From the NCBI GenBank assembly GCA_910592205.1, contig CAJVPJ010000846.1, forward strand, positions 1-15,644: a stretch of 15,644 nucleotides of DNA. Direction: 5' to 3'. The first letter of the stretch is position 1. Each line of letters starts with the position of its first letter. Shown piece after piece: positions 1 to 9,437 of this stretch. The notes beneath the pieces were generated by a model that ran no database searches, had not been told where the DNA came from, and was given only the letters and a program-made list of their open reading frames with translations. A program made the position numbers and the translations under genes. This DNA is from Paraglomus occultum (lineage: Eukaryota > Glomeromycota > Glomeromycetes > Paraglomerales > Paraglomeraceae).

Positions 1-215
1 TTGATAGCATGGCCCGATTGCATATACATGATAGCATTATCGTGATATACTGAGTATACATATTTGGTCGCATTAATCGGGCCCTTTAGGGGCGTCTCTT
101 CGAGACATAGCATAACCAGATAGCGTATATATAGCATAGCTTGATAGCATATATATGATAGCATTAGCATTTACGTGATAGCGTATATATAACGAACTAG
201 ATAGCATATACTCTG
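1..215. repeat. degenerate tagcata/tatata repeat tract
   Basis: The words gatagcat, gatagcgtatatata and tagcatatatat recur many times at irregular spacing, for example at the window start and near 119-215. A short perfect hairpin, gtctc-ttc-gagac, sits inside it at 94-106. The copies are too diverged for a clean period to be set by eye. This is probably a decayed low-complexity array; no coding frame is apparent. Confidence 0.5.
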
Positions 216-475
216 GCTATACGCCTCTACAAATGATGCACAATTGCAATCGGTTCGTCAAACTCGCGATAAGGCTAACTCGGCATTTAATAATTAACAT
301 ATAACTTAATGACAGAAATCAGCCACGATCACCAAACTAGCATACAAATAACGTTATCGAATTTGGGTTATAATAGAAAACGCGTCACTCGAATGACGGT
401 ACGTCTTAACCTAAATCGGGGAGTATCTTATAATCGAAATCGATTAGAAACATTAAATCTGTATACATTTTTTTT

Positions 476-628
476 AGACTAAGTGGAAATAACAGGTTGG
501 TATGTGTCGTGACGACAAAATCTTGACACCGTCGTCATGTGCCGTGACGATCAAATCTTGACACCATCGTCATTGAGTGGGAATAACCTAGACTAAGTGG
601 GAACAACATAATTATGTTGTTCCCACTC
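476..628. repeat. MITE-like cluster of inverted and direct repeats
   Basis: Four copies of a 12-nt motif AGTGGRAAYAAC are present: direct at 482-493, 576-587 and 596-607, inverted at 616-627. The outermost pair (482-493 against 616-627) would form terminal inverted repeats of a roughly 150-bp element. Between them lie two 35-bp tandem units (503-537 and 538-572) that can each fold into a hairpin. The last direct and inverted motifs form a perfect 32-bp palindrome (596-627). An 11-nt word agactaagtgg occurs at both 476 and 590. No clear target-site duplication is visible, so a non-autonomous transposon remnant is an inference. Confidence 0.5.
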
Positions 629-2053
629 ATCTGTTTGTGTTTGCAAAAGGTTATGTCTAGGCAGCATAAAGCAGAATAAAAATTCCAATCTCATACATCT
701 AATTGACAATAAGTTGGGCAATGGTCAGCTGTTCTCTTGTGGAAACAAAATTTAGTCATGATGAAATTGGTGCCACATTTACTTGTTTATTGAATAATTC
801 TGATCTGACATATGTTACTATTACTTCGGAATTGACATCTGACGTACAACACTATTACTATTAAAATTAAGTTGAAGATTTTATCACATGACTTAATTAT
901 CTATTCGGCTTGGCCGTAACAGTAGTGTTCGTGCTGCTGATATAAAAGTACTGTTCGGGGGGGTTTACATAAAATAAGAGTCATCTGTATGGTTAATGAT
1001 ATTCGTGCCTCTCATTGTTTTCAATATTATTATAAAGTTGATTTCCCATTTTTGGTTCACGTAGTGAAATGTCTGCGCGGTCTGTTCCGAGCTTTGTTAT
1101 AACTTCCCAATGCATGTTATATCGTAATGAAAATAGTTAAATATTACGCTCTAAAGAGTAAACAGTTCGTATTGTAATCGACAAATTTTCTTTGCGATAT
1201 TACTGCGCCATACATAGACAATATAAAATATACAGTAAACTTTTGAATTGATGATCACTACTGATATTGGGATTGCTAGCGATAAAATTTTTCATGCAGC
1301 TGTCAAAGTAACTTGCGAGAAACGTGTAAATTCCTGACAGAGAGAGTCTCCGTTTGTGGAAACAAGGAATTGATTTGTCATGCAACACGGCAGCGCTCGA
1401 AACCGCTTCCTATAACCAAGTTATAATTCTTATATAAACGCCGATGATTGAGAACAGGTAACACACAGTCCTACATATCTAGCTAAAATTTTCATTCATT
1501 AATTACGAATTCGCGAAATAGTTGGCACTGGCGCCTATGTCCTACATTATGTTATGCGGATCATACTCGCGTAGGTTGCTATATTGTATACGTTTGCACA
1601 CGCCGTAATACTTTGATATAGATAATGTGTCTCTTGTGTGCTGTTCAAAGAAGCATCCTTAAGCAGTGGGACAATTGCAGATCATTCTGCAAAAGAATGT
1701 TTGTGTATCGAATGTGGGCGTCGAAATGTCTTACCGATTGTCTCTCATTCTCATACCTTTTATGATGGATAGTGAAAAATTTTCAGCCCGCGTATTATTG
1801 GTTACTGAAATTGGGGACACCCCCCCCCCTCTGTATATAGAGGCTTGCTCACTATCAAACCATTCTCTCGTCCCCCCCCACTACTGACCACGTAACTTAA
1901 ATACTGAATTACAGCGTGTGCAAGTGCGGGAGTCCTACTCAAACTATATTATAACCCGGAATACTTACACACTCTATATTTCAACGGACTTCCGAACCGT
2001 TGCAGTAACCTGTCAACAGATCGAAACTCGTATAATATACTATATTGGATCTC
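629..2053. other. spacer and 5' region of the Argonaute gene
   Basis: No convincing gene is visible; the short frames here lack ATG starts or family resemblance. Notable elements are a G run near 957-963, a TATATAAA box at 1431-1438, a C10 run at 1820-1829 and a C8 run at 1872-1879. The Argonaute promoter presumably lies in this stretch. An in-frame TAA at 2033-2035 closes the Argonaute frame upstream of its first ATG. Confidence 0.5.
1431..1438 (+). promoter_or_regulatory. TATA-like box, possible distal Argonaute promoter
   Basis: The octamer TATATAAA is followed 6 bases later by an ATG (1444) that opens a five-codon frame, and by a splice-donor-like AG|GTAACA at 1456-1463. This could be a promoter with a short 5' leader exon spliced towards the Argonaute start. 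It is about 600 bp from that start in AT-rich DNA, where TATA words are common, so the link is weak. Confidence 0.2.
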
Positions 2054-4879
2054 ATGGCTACTAAAGTATCAGTTAACCAACACGCTCCCAAGGAGCAAAC
2101 TGCATCATATAAACGCCCTGGTTTTGGTGATGAGGGGCCACAGGGCTCCAAGGACCGCAAGACAAGGGTGCTGACAAACATGTTTGAGTTAAAAACGGAT
2201 CCAAACATGACCACATATCATCAGTATACCGTCGAATTTAAGCGGTATTCCATGCGCGAAGGCGAAGCAGCGCGCACAGAACCTCTTACCGGTGAATCTA
2301 ATAATAACAAACGTCTTCGAAGACATATATTTGCCACGTTTCAAAAGAGACATCAGGACGACTTTTTCAGAAACGTTGGCGTTGCGTATGACGGTGGCCC
2401 TAATGTCTTTACAACTGGACAACTAGCTCTCAGGGGAAACAATCAAGCCAGTGAGCTCATCGAGTTGGAAGATGACCACGACCGTGCCGGCAAGCCAAAC
2501 GAGTTTTACATTGATATCAGAGAAAACAACAATAAGCCAACAATCTCGCTTGATGATCTGAAAGTCGTCTTGTTGGGTGACACTTTCGAATGGACTTTTT
2601 TCAACAACTTGGGGCTGAAAATGCTCAATGCTTTTTTGCATCACAATCCCGCGTTACGATACGTACAATTTGGTGAATCAATCTTCGTTCCCGAAAACAG
2701 GAGTCAGCTTGGAGGGGGTGTGGACTTGTGGCAGGGAATTTTCGCAAGTGTTCGACCAGGAGAAGGTGGTGGAAAAGGTAAATTGAAAATTATCCACATG
2801 TTGGGTTAACTATAAGGTTGTGAGTTGAACTTGTAATAATATGTGTTGATTTCTCTATTCTAAAAAATAGGAAAACTATTTGCGAATGTAAATGTCACCT
2901 ACACTACTGTTTATGAACCAGTCGATCTGGCTACGTGGTTGTGCAGATTCCTAAATTGCGAGAAAGTTCCAGCCAAACTTGAAAATAATATGCGCGAAAA
3001 TATAAATAGTGTCTTGAAGCATATCAAAGTCCGTCCTCTTCATCGTCCGGATTGCAAGACAAAATATACCGTCGCTAAACTTGCTACCGTAACCGCAGAT
3101 AAATACAAGTTCATGAACAACAAATCTGGAAAGGAGGAGACTGTTGCGGAATATTTCAAGGAAGCTTATAACATGACACTCAAATCTTACCATATGATCG
3201 AAACCGTTGGCTCGAGAAAGGACCTGATCCCGATTGAATGCTGTGGCATCGTTGAGGTAACATATTTTCAAGCATTCTAACAAAGCTGTTATTAGCAAAG
3301 AAGATTTCTGATGGCCTCTTCTTAATCATAGGGTCAGCGCTATCAAGGCAAACAATTGACCGGAGAGCAACGCGCTAATATGATTAAAATCACCGCCAAG
3401 CGCCCTAACGATAACAAATCGATTATCCTAGATGGTATTAAGAACGTATTATCACTCAACCACGACAAACTGCTTCGATTAGCCGGTTTATCTGCCAATA
3501 TGCAGATGGCCTCTGTACCCGGTCATTTCAAGAAAATGCCAGAAATTATGTATTCGCCATCATCTAAACAAGGTGCAACAGTCAGACCGAAACCTGACGA
3601 TGGCGCATGGAATCTTCGTGACGTTCAATTTATCAAGCCCGGCGAGGAATTGCGCAATTGGCTTGCCATTTCCTTTTTGCCAGATAGATTCTCAGAGCAA
3701 GCCAGAACGTTTCTCCGTGATTTAGCCAATCAAGCCCGAGTCCAAGGTATGAAAGTTGCACAAAATCTTCAGCAAAGAGTCGCGTCTATCCGATGGCGGA
3801 ACGACAAACAGACTCGTGACGAGATCATTAGAATCCTTCAGGATGCAAAGAAATCAAATGCTGGGTTGCCCCAACTGGTTGTATTCATCGTTGAAGATGA
3901 AAACCGTAACCGTACAGCGAACGCCGACCAATACAATCTTGTTAAGCGAGTCATGGATACGGAAGTCGGGATCCTGTCTCAGTGTGTTCAAGCACCACAT
4001 ATTATGAGGATAAATAAGCAATATCTTGCAAACGTCGCTCTGAAACTTAACCTAAAACTCAATGGAACAAACTCGTCCGTCAATCTCCCTCGAATCGATA
4101 AAGTCCCTATGATGCTTATTGGTGCTGATGTCACTCATCCACAGCCTGGTTCAACCATGCCATCAATTGCAGCAGTTGTAGGATCTGTTGACAGATATGC
4201 TGCTCGGTATGCAGAGAGACACGTAGAACAATACAAAGAACCAACTACTGGCAAAAAGACTGGTCGTGGTAAAGAAGAAATTGATACTATGACCGACTTG
4301 GTAGTCGAACTCTTACAGGAATTCAAGCGTATCAACAAAATGTTGCCCAAAGTCATTATTATGTTCAGAGACGGTATCAGCGAAAGTCAATTTAAACCGT
4401 TGGCATTGGATAAAGAGCTTCCTTATATTAAGGCGGCGTGCGCCAAGGTGGAGCAGGATTATAAACCGACAATTACATATATTGTTGTTGGCAAAAGACA
4501 CCACACTCGATTTTATCCCACAGATCCAAGGGATGCCGACAGAAAAGGAAATGTGAAACCTGGACTTATAGTCGAGCGAGAAATTACCCATCCGTACCTC
4601 TTTGATTTTTATCTTACCTCTCATTCTAGTCTTCAGGGAACTTCCCGCCCATGTCATTACCATGTCCTTTTCGATGAGAATAAATTTCAGGTAGACGAGA
4701 TTCAGGACTTTACTAACAAGCTGTGCTACAACTTTCAGCGATCAACCAGAGCAGTTTCTATTCCTGCGCCTACTTACTACGCACATTGTGCAGCAAAGAG
4801 AGCACGATCGCATCTTAATGGACGTTTGCACATGACTAAACCAGAGTTCGCTAGTCGTTTTCCGATGTATTACGTCTAA
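2054..4879 (+). CDS. Argonaute protein, slicer-competent (three exons)
   Basis: This is an RNA-silencing effector that binds a small guide RNA and cleaves or represses matching RNA. Exons are 2054-2777, 2871-3256 and 3332-4879 (introns 93 and 75 bp, GT-AG, phases 1 and 0), giving 885 residues, a usual length for the family. The start is the first ATG after an in-frame stop; a TTG at 2045 is not needed. Domains in order: N domain with RPGFG (21-25), linker 1 with LGGGVDLW and RPGEGG, PAZ (about 250-400, exon join reading VEGQRYQ), MID (QLVVFIVED at 551-559) and PIWI (about 633-870). The MID pocket has Y571, K575, Q587 and K612, spaced as in human AGO2 (Y529, K533, Q545, K570). The PIWI tetrad is D636 (GADVTHP), E685 or E686, D717 (RDGISESQF) and H855 (PTYYAHC). 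The protein ends MYYV, as is typical. Family assignment is very secure; paralogue identity is not. Confidence 0.96.
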
Positions 4880-4972
4880 GAATATGTTATATTATTTATA
4901 CATGCATGTTATTTTCAATTTAGTACAATTTTGGTGTATATGGTATGGGTGTGTACATGTACGTAACATATC

Positions 4973-4978
4973 AATAAA
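4973..4978 (+). terminator. polyadenylation signal of the Argonaute gene
   Basis: AATAAA lies 94 bases past the Argonaute stop, in a T-rich 3' region with several TGTA words upstream of it. This is the standard eukaryotic cleavage and polyadenylation hexamer, in the right place and orientation. Confidence 0.55.
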
Positions 4979-4979
4979 T

Positions 4980-5809
4980 ATTTAGTTCGTTAGTTAAGTA
5001 TGTCTGTGAGTTTGATTTAACTTTGTCCTTTTTCTTGATCTACCGCATCTTGTTTGGAGAAGCACGTCATTATTGGCAAATTAATTATTCCGATTATTTC
5101 CCTGCTTAGGAAAGTGATATTGCAAGTTTTAAAATGACAAAAAACATTGCGCATATGGCTCCCAGCTATCCTCTTGATCGGGAGGCAATAATTATGCAGA
5201 CAATCGTAATTGTAATGAGCAGTCGCGTCAATGTTACAATAATCAGTTTTTATACAATGCTCGTTTATTAATGTAAAAGTTTACTGAAATCTGTATTATA
5301 TCTGAAGAAAGAGCTGTATCGATACGTGTGGCATTCATTCGGCTTGACATGGGATACATTAGAGATATTCAGCATAATTTGTTAGAATATGATGCGTCCT
5401 GCAAGTTATAGTGACCAATTAACGCCTTATAATCAAATTATGAATTTATGTGATGCGTTTCAATATTTTCGAAAATGCTCTTAAGAAGCAGAAATGAGAA
5501 ACTTTTACAGAGAAATTACTAGTTAAGCTAATTAGAGAGATGTGATTTGAATAAGACACAACTTATTCAGCATAAACAAAAATCGTATTTCCACCGGTAA
5601 TTATGAATTGCAGTTTAAGAAAATTCTTCACGTCCGTAGCAACGTCGATATTAATGACCGTCTTGGTTTTCTCCGTGGCATGAGTGCGTCAATCCCAACA
5701 CAATAATGTTAACAAATTTTAACGTAATAACAAATTTGGCAACTAAAAGGGGACGCAGAGATCTTCACCATGCGTATATTAAATCTGCTGATCCATTCTT
5801 ACAAACCCG
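4980..5809. other. AT-rich spacer
   Basis: There is no intact gene here. Apart from the histone H4-like relic described separately, I see only AT-rich sequence with frequent stops. A short frame begins with ATG at 5770 (34 codons), overlaps the 5810 frame in another phase, and has no recognisable features. Confidence 0.5.
5563..5722 (-). pseudogene. decayed histone H4-like relic
   Basis: On the minus strand, 5688-5563 is open for 41 codons without a start codon, following an in-frame TGA. Its residues include THATEKTKTVINIDVATDVK. This matches the conserved C-terminal part of histone H4 (HAKRKTVTAMDVVYALKR) at HA, K, KTV, DV and the final K, with a two-residue insertion. Just upstream (5722-5683) the bases follow H4 codons for LKIFLENVIRDAV, with small deletions that break the frame. 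H4 is so conserved that such divergence means a dead copy. The sequence beyond about 5630 no longer aligns well. The assignment is by eye from memory of the family. Confidence 0.42.
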
Positions 5810-5998
5810 ATGTCACTTACATCGTTACTCCAGTCTTTAGTGACCGAGTCAAGTACCAAAGGACGCTCGGTTGAATTGCATAAAAAGCAAAACAATCCGT
5901 CACTTTTAACAATTTTGTTTGCTTCAAGTGCTGCCGTGGTAACATATCTTGTCTTTGGGTCAAACGAATACAGATGGGATTTTAATTTGGTTCAGTAA
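5810..5998 (+). CDS. possible small single-pass membrane protein
   Basis: An ATG-started frame of 62 residues. Residues 1-28 are polar with a basic patch (KGRSVELHKK), followed by one hydrophobic stretch (LLTILFASSAAVVTYLVFG, about residues 32-50) and a short tail ending RWDFNLVQ. That order suggests a single membrane span with the N-terminus on the positive (inner) side. A possible donor, CA|GTAAAG, overlaps the stop and, joined to the acceptor at 6096, would only add seven codons. I do not recognise the family. The frame may also be fortuitous; its stop is five bases before the ATG of the next candidate gene. Confidence 0.35.
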   Translation: MSLTSLLQSLVTESSTKGRSVELHKKQNNPSLLTILFASSAAVVTYLVFGSNEYRWDFNLVQ

Positions 5999-6003
5999 AG
6001 TGA

Positions 6004-6360
6004 ATGCGAGGTAAGAACTAAAATATTAGAGGTAGAGACAGTCTATAACGAGTTGAATAATGCCCTTTTAATTTGTTGTTAACTATTTCACACTAGAATG
6101 GGGGCATTCGGAACGAAGTGACATCTTACAGAAGCAACGGCAAAGCAATGCTTTTTGGGAAGTTTGGAGAAAAATGCGCGTAAGTCATCATTGATGATTC
6201 ATGCGCATACACTTTGCTAATGTCTAACTGAATCATATTCTTTCTATGTTCTGTAAAGATTGGTTCATATTTTTTATTATATATTATCAATTATCGTCAA
6301 ATAAGACCTCCAAATATGTGTAAGTTGACATTGAAGGTTCTTCAAATCTTTCTTCATTGA
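6004..6360 (+). CDS. hypothetical small spliced gene, unknown function
   Basis: A three-exon model fits in phase: 6004-6010, 6097-6179 and 6259-6360, giving 63 residues. The first intron has a strong donor (GAG|GTAAGA) and a CACTAG acceptor. The second has the donor GTAAGT, a CTAAC branch-point word near 6224 and a TAAAG acceptor. Exon 2 encodes a polar, aromatic-rich stretch (EWGHSERSDILQKQRQSNAF, then WEVWRKMR) that looks like real protein; exon 3 is AT-rich and less convincing. An alternative is that exon 2 belongs, in this or another frame, to the 5810 gene. No family is recognised, and the seven-base first exon is speculative. Confidence 0.3.
6273..6278 (-). terminator. possible polyadenylation signal of eIF2B alpha
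   Basis: TTTATT on the plus strand reads AATAAA on the minus strand, about 155 bases beyond the eIF2B alpha stop. It is the best hexamer seen downstream, but the area is AT-rich and overlaps the candidate plus-strand gene at 6004-6360. Confidence 0.3.
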
Positions 6361-6431
6361 CTACTTCGCAATAAACTATGAGTACCGTTCTCGCTGGTAT
6401 AGCATTAGTTAATCAAAAGTCGTCTGCTTGC

Positions 6432-8170
6432 TTAATATAAATGTAACTTGATCAATTCATCACTGACACCTGATGGCGTTAGAACGCCCAAGTCTGTACA
6501 AAGTAGAGTGATATATTCGGGTGGAGTATAATCTACCGTTGGATTGTTCGACTAAGGTAATAAAAACATGAGCCGTTTAAGTTGATTATAAATCCGACTA
6601 TAAACACAAACAAAGACTTTGTGATAAGTCACCTCATAATCTTCAATTTCGTCTGTTTCATCCTGGTCGACGTTGTTCCCGTGATTATCGTTTAGTTTCA
6701 TGCGGCCGATTATGTTACTGAATCGATTATCCAAGTCTGGGAATGATAGCAATTCTGGTGTATGTGTTGGAAGATCGTATTGATTCAGAGGAAATAGACG
6801 AAGAAATTTGTAGCTAATGGATGAACAAAGAAGTATATTAGCTATCGCTAATAGTGCTATATCGAAAACAGCTAGTGTTTAGATACTGCGCTTACCTCTC
6901 AAGTACCGCATAAAAGGGTTTGTTGGCAGCTTTGGCAACTATGGCTAACTGATAGGTACCGATCTTGCAAAACGTTCGCATAAGTAAAGAAAGTATTACC
7001 AAAATTCTACTTAACGTACGAGAAAAGTCAATCCACTCACTGCGTTGATCAAGCCACCATTCTCGACAACGCCTTCTGCCCCAACGAAAACCGCATCTAC
7101 TTTGCCAATGACATATCCAACAGCCGTATCTAGTATCACAGTGGCTGGGATGCCTGACTTGCGCAGTGTTTTGGCTGACCGCAGACTAATTTGTTGAGAG
7201 AAGTTTATTAGAAATTGATATAATAAGTAAAATGGATAAGACACATTTAATATAAAAACTTACCCTAGTGAACTAGGCCTTGATTCGGTGACGTACACTT
7301 TAAATCTCTTCTTACATGCTGCAGCACGCTGCAGCAATTGCATAACAACACGCGAGTATGAATGAATAAGTATTACCTAAAAGCAATTATATTGATAAGA
7401 CTTCGCCGCTCATACATATCGTACAGCCGGATTAACGTAAATAACTATACAACTTACGGCATCATCTTTTATAAATTGAACACCCAATTCCGCCACTTTA
7501 TGTCTAACTGCAATTGCTTTCTCCACGAGGACTTTGCCACTTTCCATTAGATGCTCTTTACACGCATCAAGGTTCTATACAGCAAACCATATTACATATT
7601 AGTAGTCTGTTATAAATCTCACTCCACGACACGTTATACATCATCACTAACCGTAACATCATGAGATGTCCGGGTGACAAATCTCAGAAATAAGTCTGTC
7701 CCCGCGGAAAGGGAGATCGGATTTCGTGTAGAGCTCTTCAATAAGTCACTTCCTTCCTCAAGAGATTTCATAAATTCGGAAAGTGTCGTCGCTTTGCTGT
7801 GCTTAATCAATTCGATTAAAGATTCTATAGCTGCTATCGGCATTGGAATATCCTGATTTAGAGACGTGAAAAGCAGTGTTAGATTGCAGCCCAAGTGTAG
7901 AGGTAAAAATGAATAAATTTGACAAGAAATTTACTGGATTGGCCTCCAAAAAGCCTTTATAGCAGTTTACAATATCGAATTGCTGTGAGTCATCTACATC
8001 TACAATGCTAGATATCGATTGTGGAGTAAGTGCTGGCAATCAAGAGTGATCAGGAAAGATCTTTTATTAATTCAAGTAATCAAAATTTAGCTCTTTAAGA
8101 TCGTAATTTCTGACAAATCCATAATACTATTCTCTTCTCGGACAACGGCAGTAAAATACCTTTCGCTCAT
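6432..8170 (-). CDS. translation initiation factor eIF2B subunit alpha (GCN3 family), nine exons
   Basis: This is the regulatory alpha subunit of eIF2B, the cytosolic exchange factor that reloads eIF2 with GTP; it takes part in sensing phosphorylated eIF2. Exons (high to low coordinate): 8170-8160, 8007-7935, 7852-7652, 7574-7458, 7376-7264, 7185-7041, 6963-6896, 6813-6633 and 6551-6432, giving 342 residues. Exons 2-9 are firm: every junction is GT-AG, in phase and follows the family. Hallmarks are [10 protein letters not shown] near the N-terminus, [20 protein letters not shown] (about 161-169), [10 protein letters not shown] (207-216), [29 protein letters not shown] and the C-terminal [16 protein letters not shown]. 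Exon 1 is uncertain: MSE plus a phase-2 join, or a longer first exon 8170-8128 joined to 8032, adding 19 residues. An acidic stretch ([12 protein letters not shown], about 292-303) precedes the last exon. Confidence 0.93.
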
Positions 8171-9394
8171 GGTCGCAAGAATGTTGGAATTAGTGTGTCA
8201 CAAGGTGACTCAATATTTTATACACGTGTTTAATTGACCAATCAACACACTAATTTCTGTCGGCCAATCAGGCTTTATATTACGATGTTTAATTTACGCG
8301 TAATATTCATATTAATATTAATATTAATACTAAACCGCAAGCGCTGGCTATCTTATTACATTTGCAACATCATGTTTTTCTTACGTTCATCCCGTTATCC
8401 TAGAGACAAAATTAAGTAAGAATGTCCTTGCTCTTAACAATAAATGGTTCTACAAAAGTAGCTTTAAAAGTTAAAAGTGGAAAGCTGACAGTGAATTTAA
8501 TAATAAGTGAGGAAATTAACGGGTGTTGAAACTATAACAAACAAATAGTGAAGCTGAATTGTTGATAGAGTAGGAAGAAAAAAATTTTTTTCAAAAATTG
8601 TATTGATGAACTTCCTGAACTTAGTGATCATGATAGTGTGATTGAACCTGCTATTTACGATGCAATTTTGATAATGAATTTTTCAAAAAAATTAAAGAGG
8701 GTAAAAAGATGTTGATTGGAGTCCTTATTCGGTAAAATATGCTGATTAGAGTACCGTTCCATTCAATGTAAATAGATATGGGTTGTCAAAAAATAAAAAT
8801 AAAAGTAAGAACAGCTAGCTGAAGCCTTTATTGCAGATATTAATAAAGAAATTGCTGAACGAGCTCACAAAGCTAATTTAATAATAGGCTTTCCCTTTAA
8901 TGTTACGGCTAATTCTCAGAACAGGCCGCAGGTAAAAAAGTAATATACCATGCCCGTGTAAGGCCCAAATTCACTTTTGTCCGTCATCATCTCGGTGCAA
9001 ATTATACTATTTGAATGGCTCTAATTCTGACACAGATTGCGATTTTTTGAGAAAATATTATTAGCTCTTCCTACAATTTATAAATCCTGACATTTTACAC
9101 TATAGACGAGATGACCTTTATTCCAACCGCATATGCGTTACTTTTCCAAACAATCATTTACTTTACAGATTCATATCGACCGAAAGATCTCAACTAGCTC
9201 TGCAGATTTGACAAACATGGTCAGAACATAGCAATATTTGTTGAACTTTTCCGAAACACAGATCGATGTCACAATCCTTTTGTGATATAAATTCTGAATG
9301 GTACAAAGGACTGATTAAACTAGATAATTGTCTCACTCAATTCCATCGTGGTTTCAGCAGACAATTTACCAATCATTAATCAAAAACTATTGAA
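8171..9394. other. AT-rich spacer between eIF2B alpha and eIF3b
   Basis: This spacer contains an (attaat)-type microsatellite near 8308-8332 and the coding-like fragments listed separately. The remaining bases up to the eIF3b 3' end show no recognised gene, tRNA or long repeat. The eIF2B alpha promoter should lie just above 8170, but no clear TATA box stands out. Confidence 0.5.
8569..8940 (+). pseudogene. decayed coding-like stretch, unknown family
   Basis: Two open stretches in the same frame, 8569-8712 (48 codons) and 8809-8940 (44 codons), flank a part with several stops. The first contains IDELPELSDHDSVIEP and the second AEAFIADINKEIAERAHKAN, both with protein-like composition unlike the A/T-run background. 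Neither has a credible start or splice sites that rescue it. It may be a remnant of a transposon or of an expanded gene family; I cannot name the parent. Confidence 0.28.
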
Positions 9395-9400
9395 TTTATT
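9395..9400 (-). terminator. polyadenylation signal of eIF3b
   Basis: TTTATT on the plus strand gives AATAAA on the minus strand, 38 bases beyond the eIF3b stop codon. Position and orientation fit a canonical polyadenylation hexamer. Confidence 0.5.
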
Positions 9401-9437
9401 CAACCAATAATTTATATTATAATACTAGAACACTTCA

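Noticed and set aside
1200-1388. Minus-strand frame of 62 codons
   Set aside because: It opens only with a GTG, has no family resemblance and lies in an AT-rich spacer.
1666-1887. Plus-strand frame of 73 codons crossing both poly-C tracts
   Set aside because: It begins at a non-ATG codon and part of its length is homopolymer-encoded proline; it sits in the Argonaute 5' region.
2045-2053. Upstream TTG as the Argonaute start
   Set aside because: Eukaryotic initiation strongly favours ATG and the ATG at 2054 is in frame three codons later.
7575-7651. TGATGA word in an eIF2B alpha intron, possible box C/D RNA
   Set aside because: There is no matching D box and the intron is of ordinary length for this gene.
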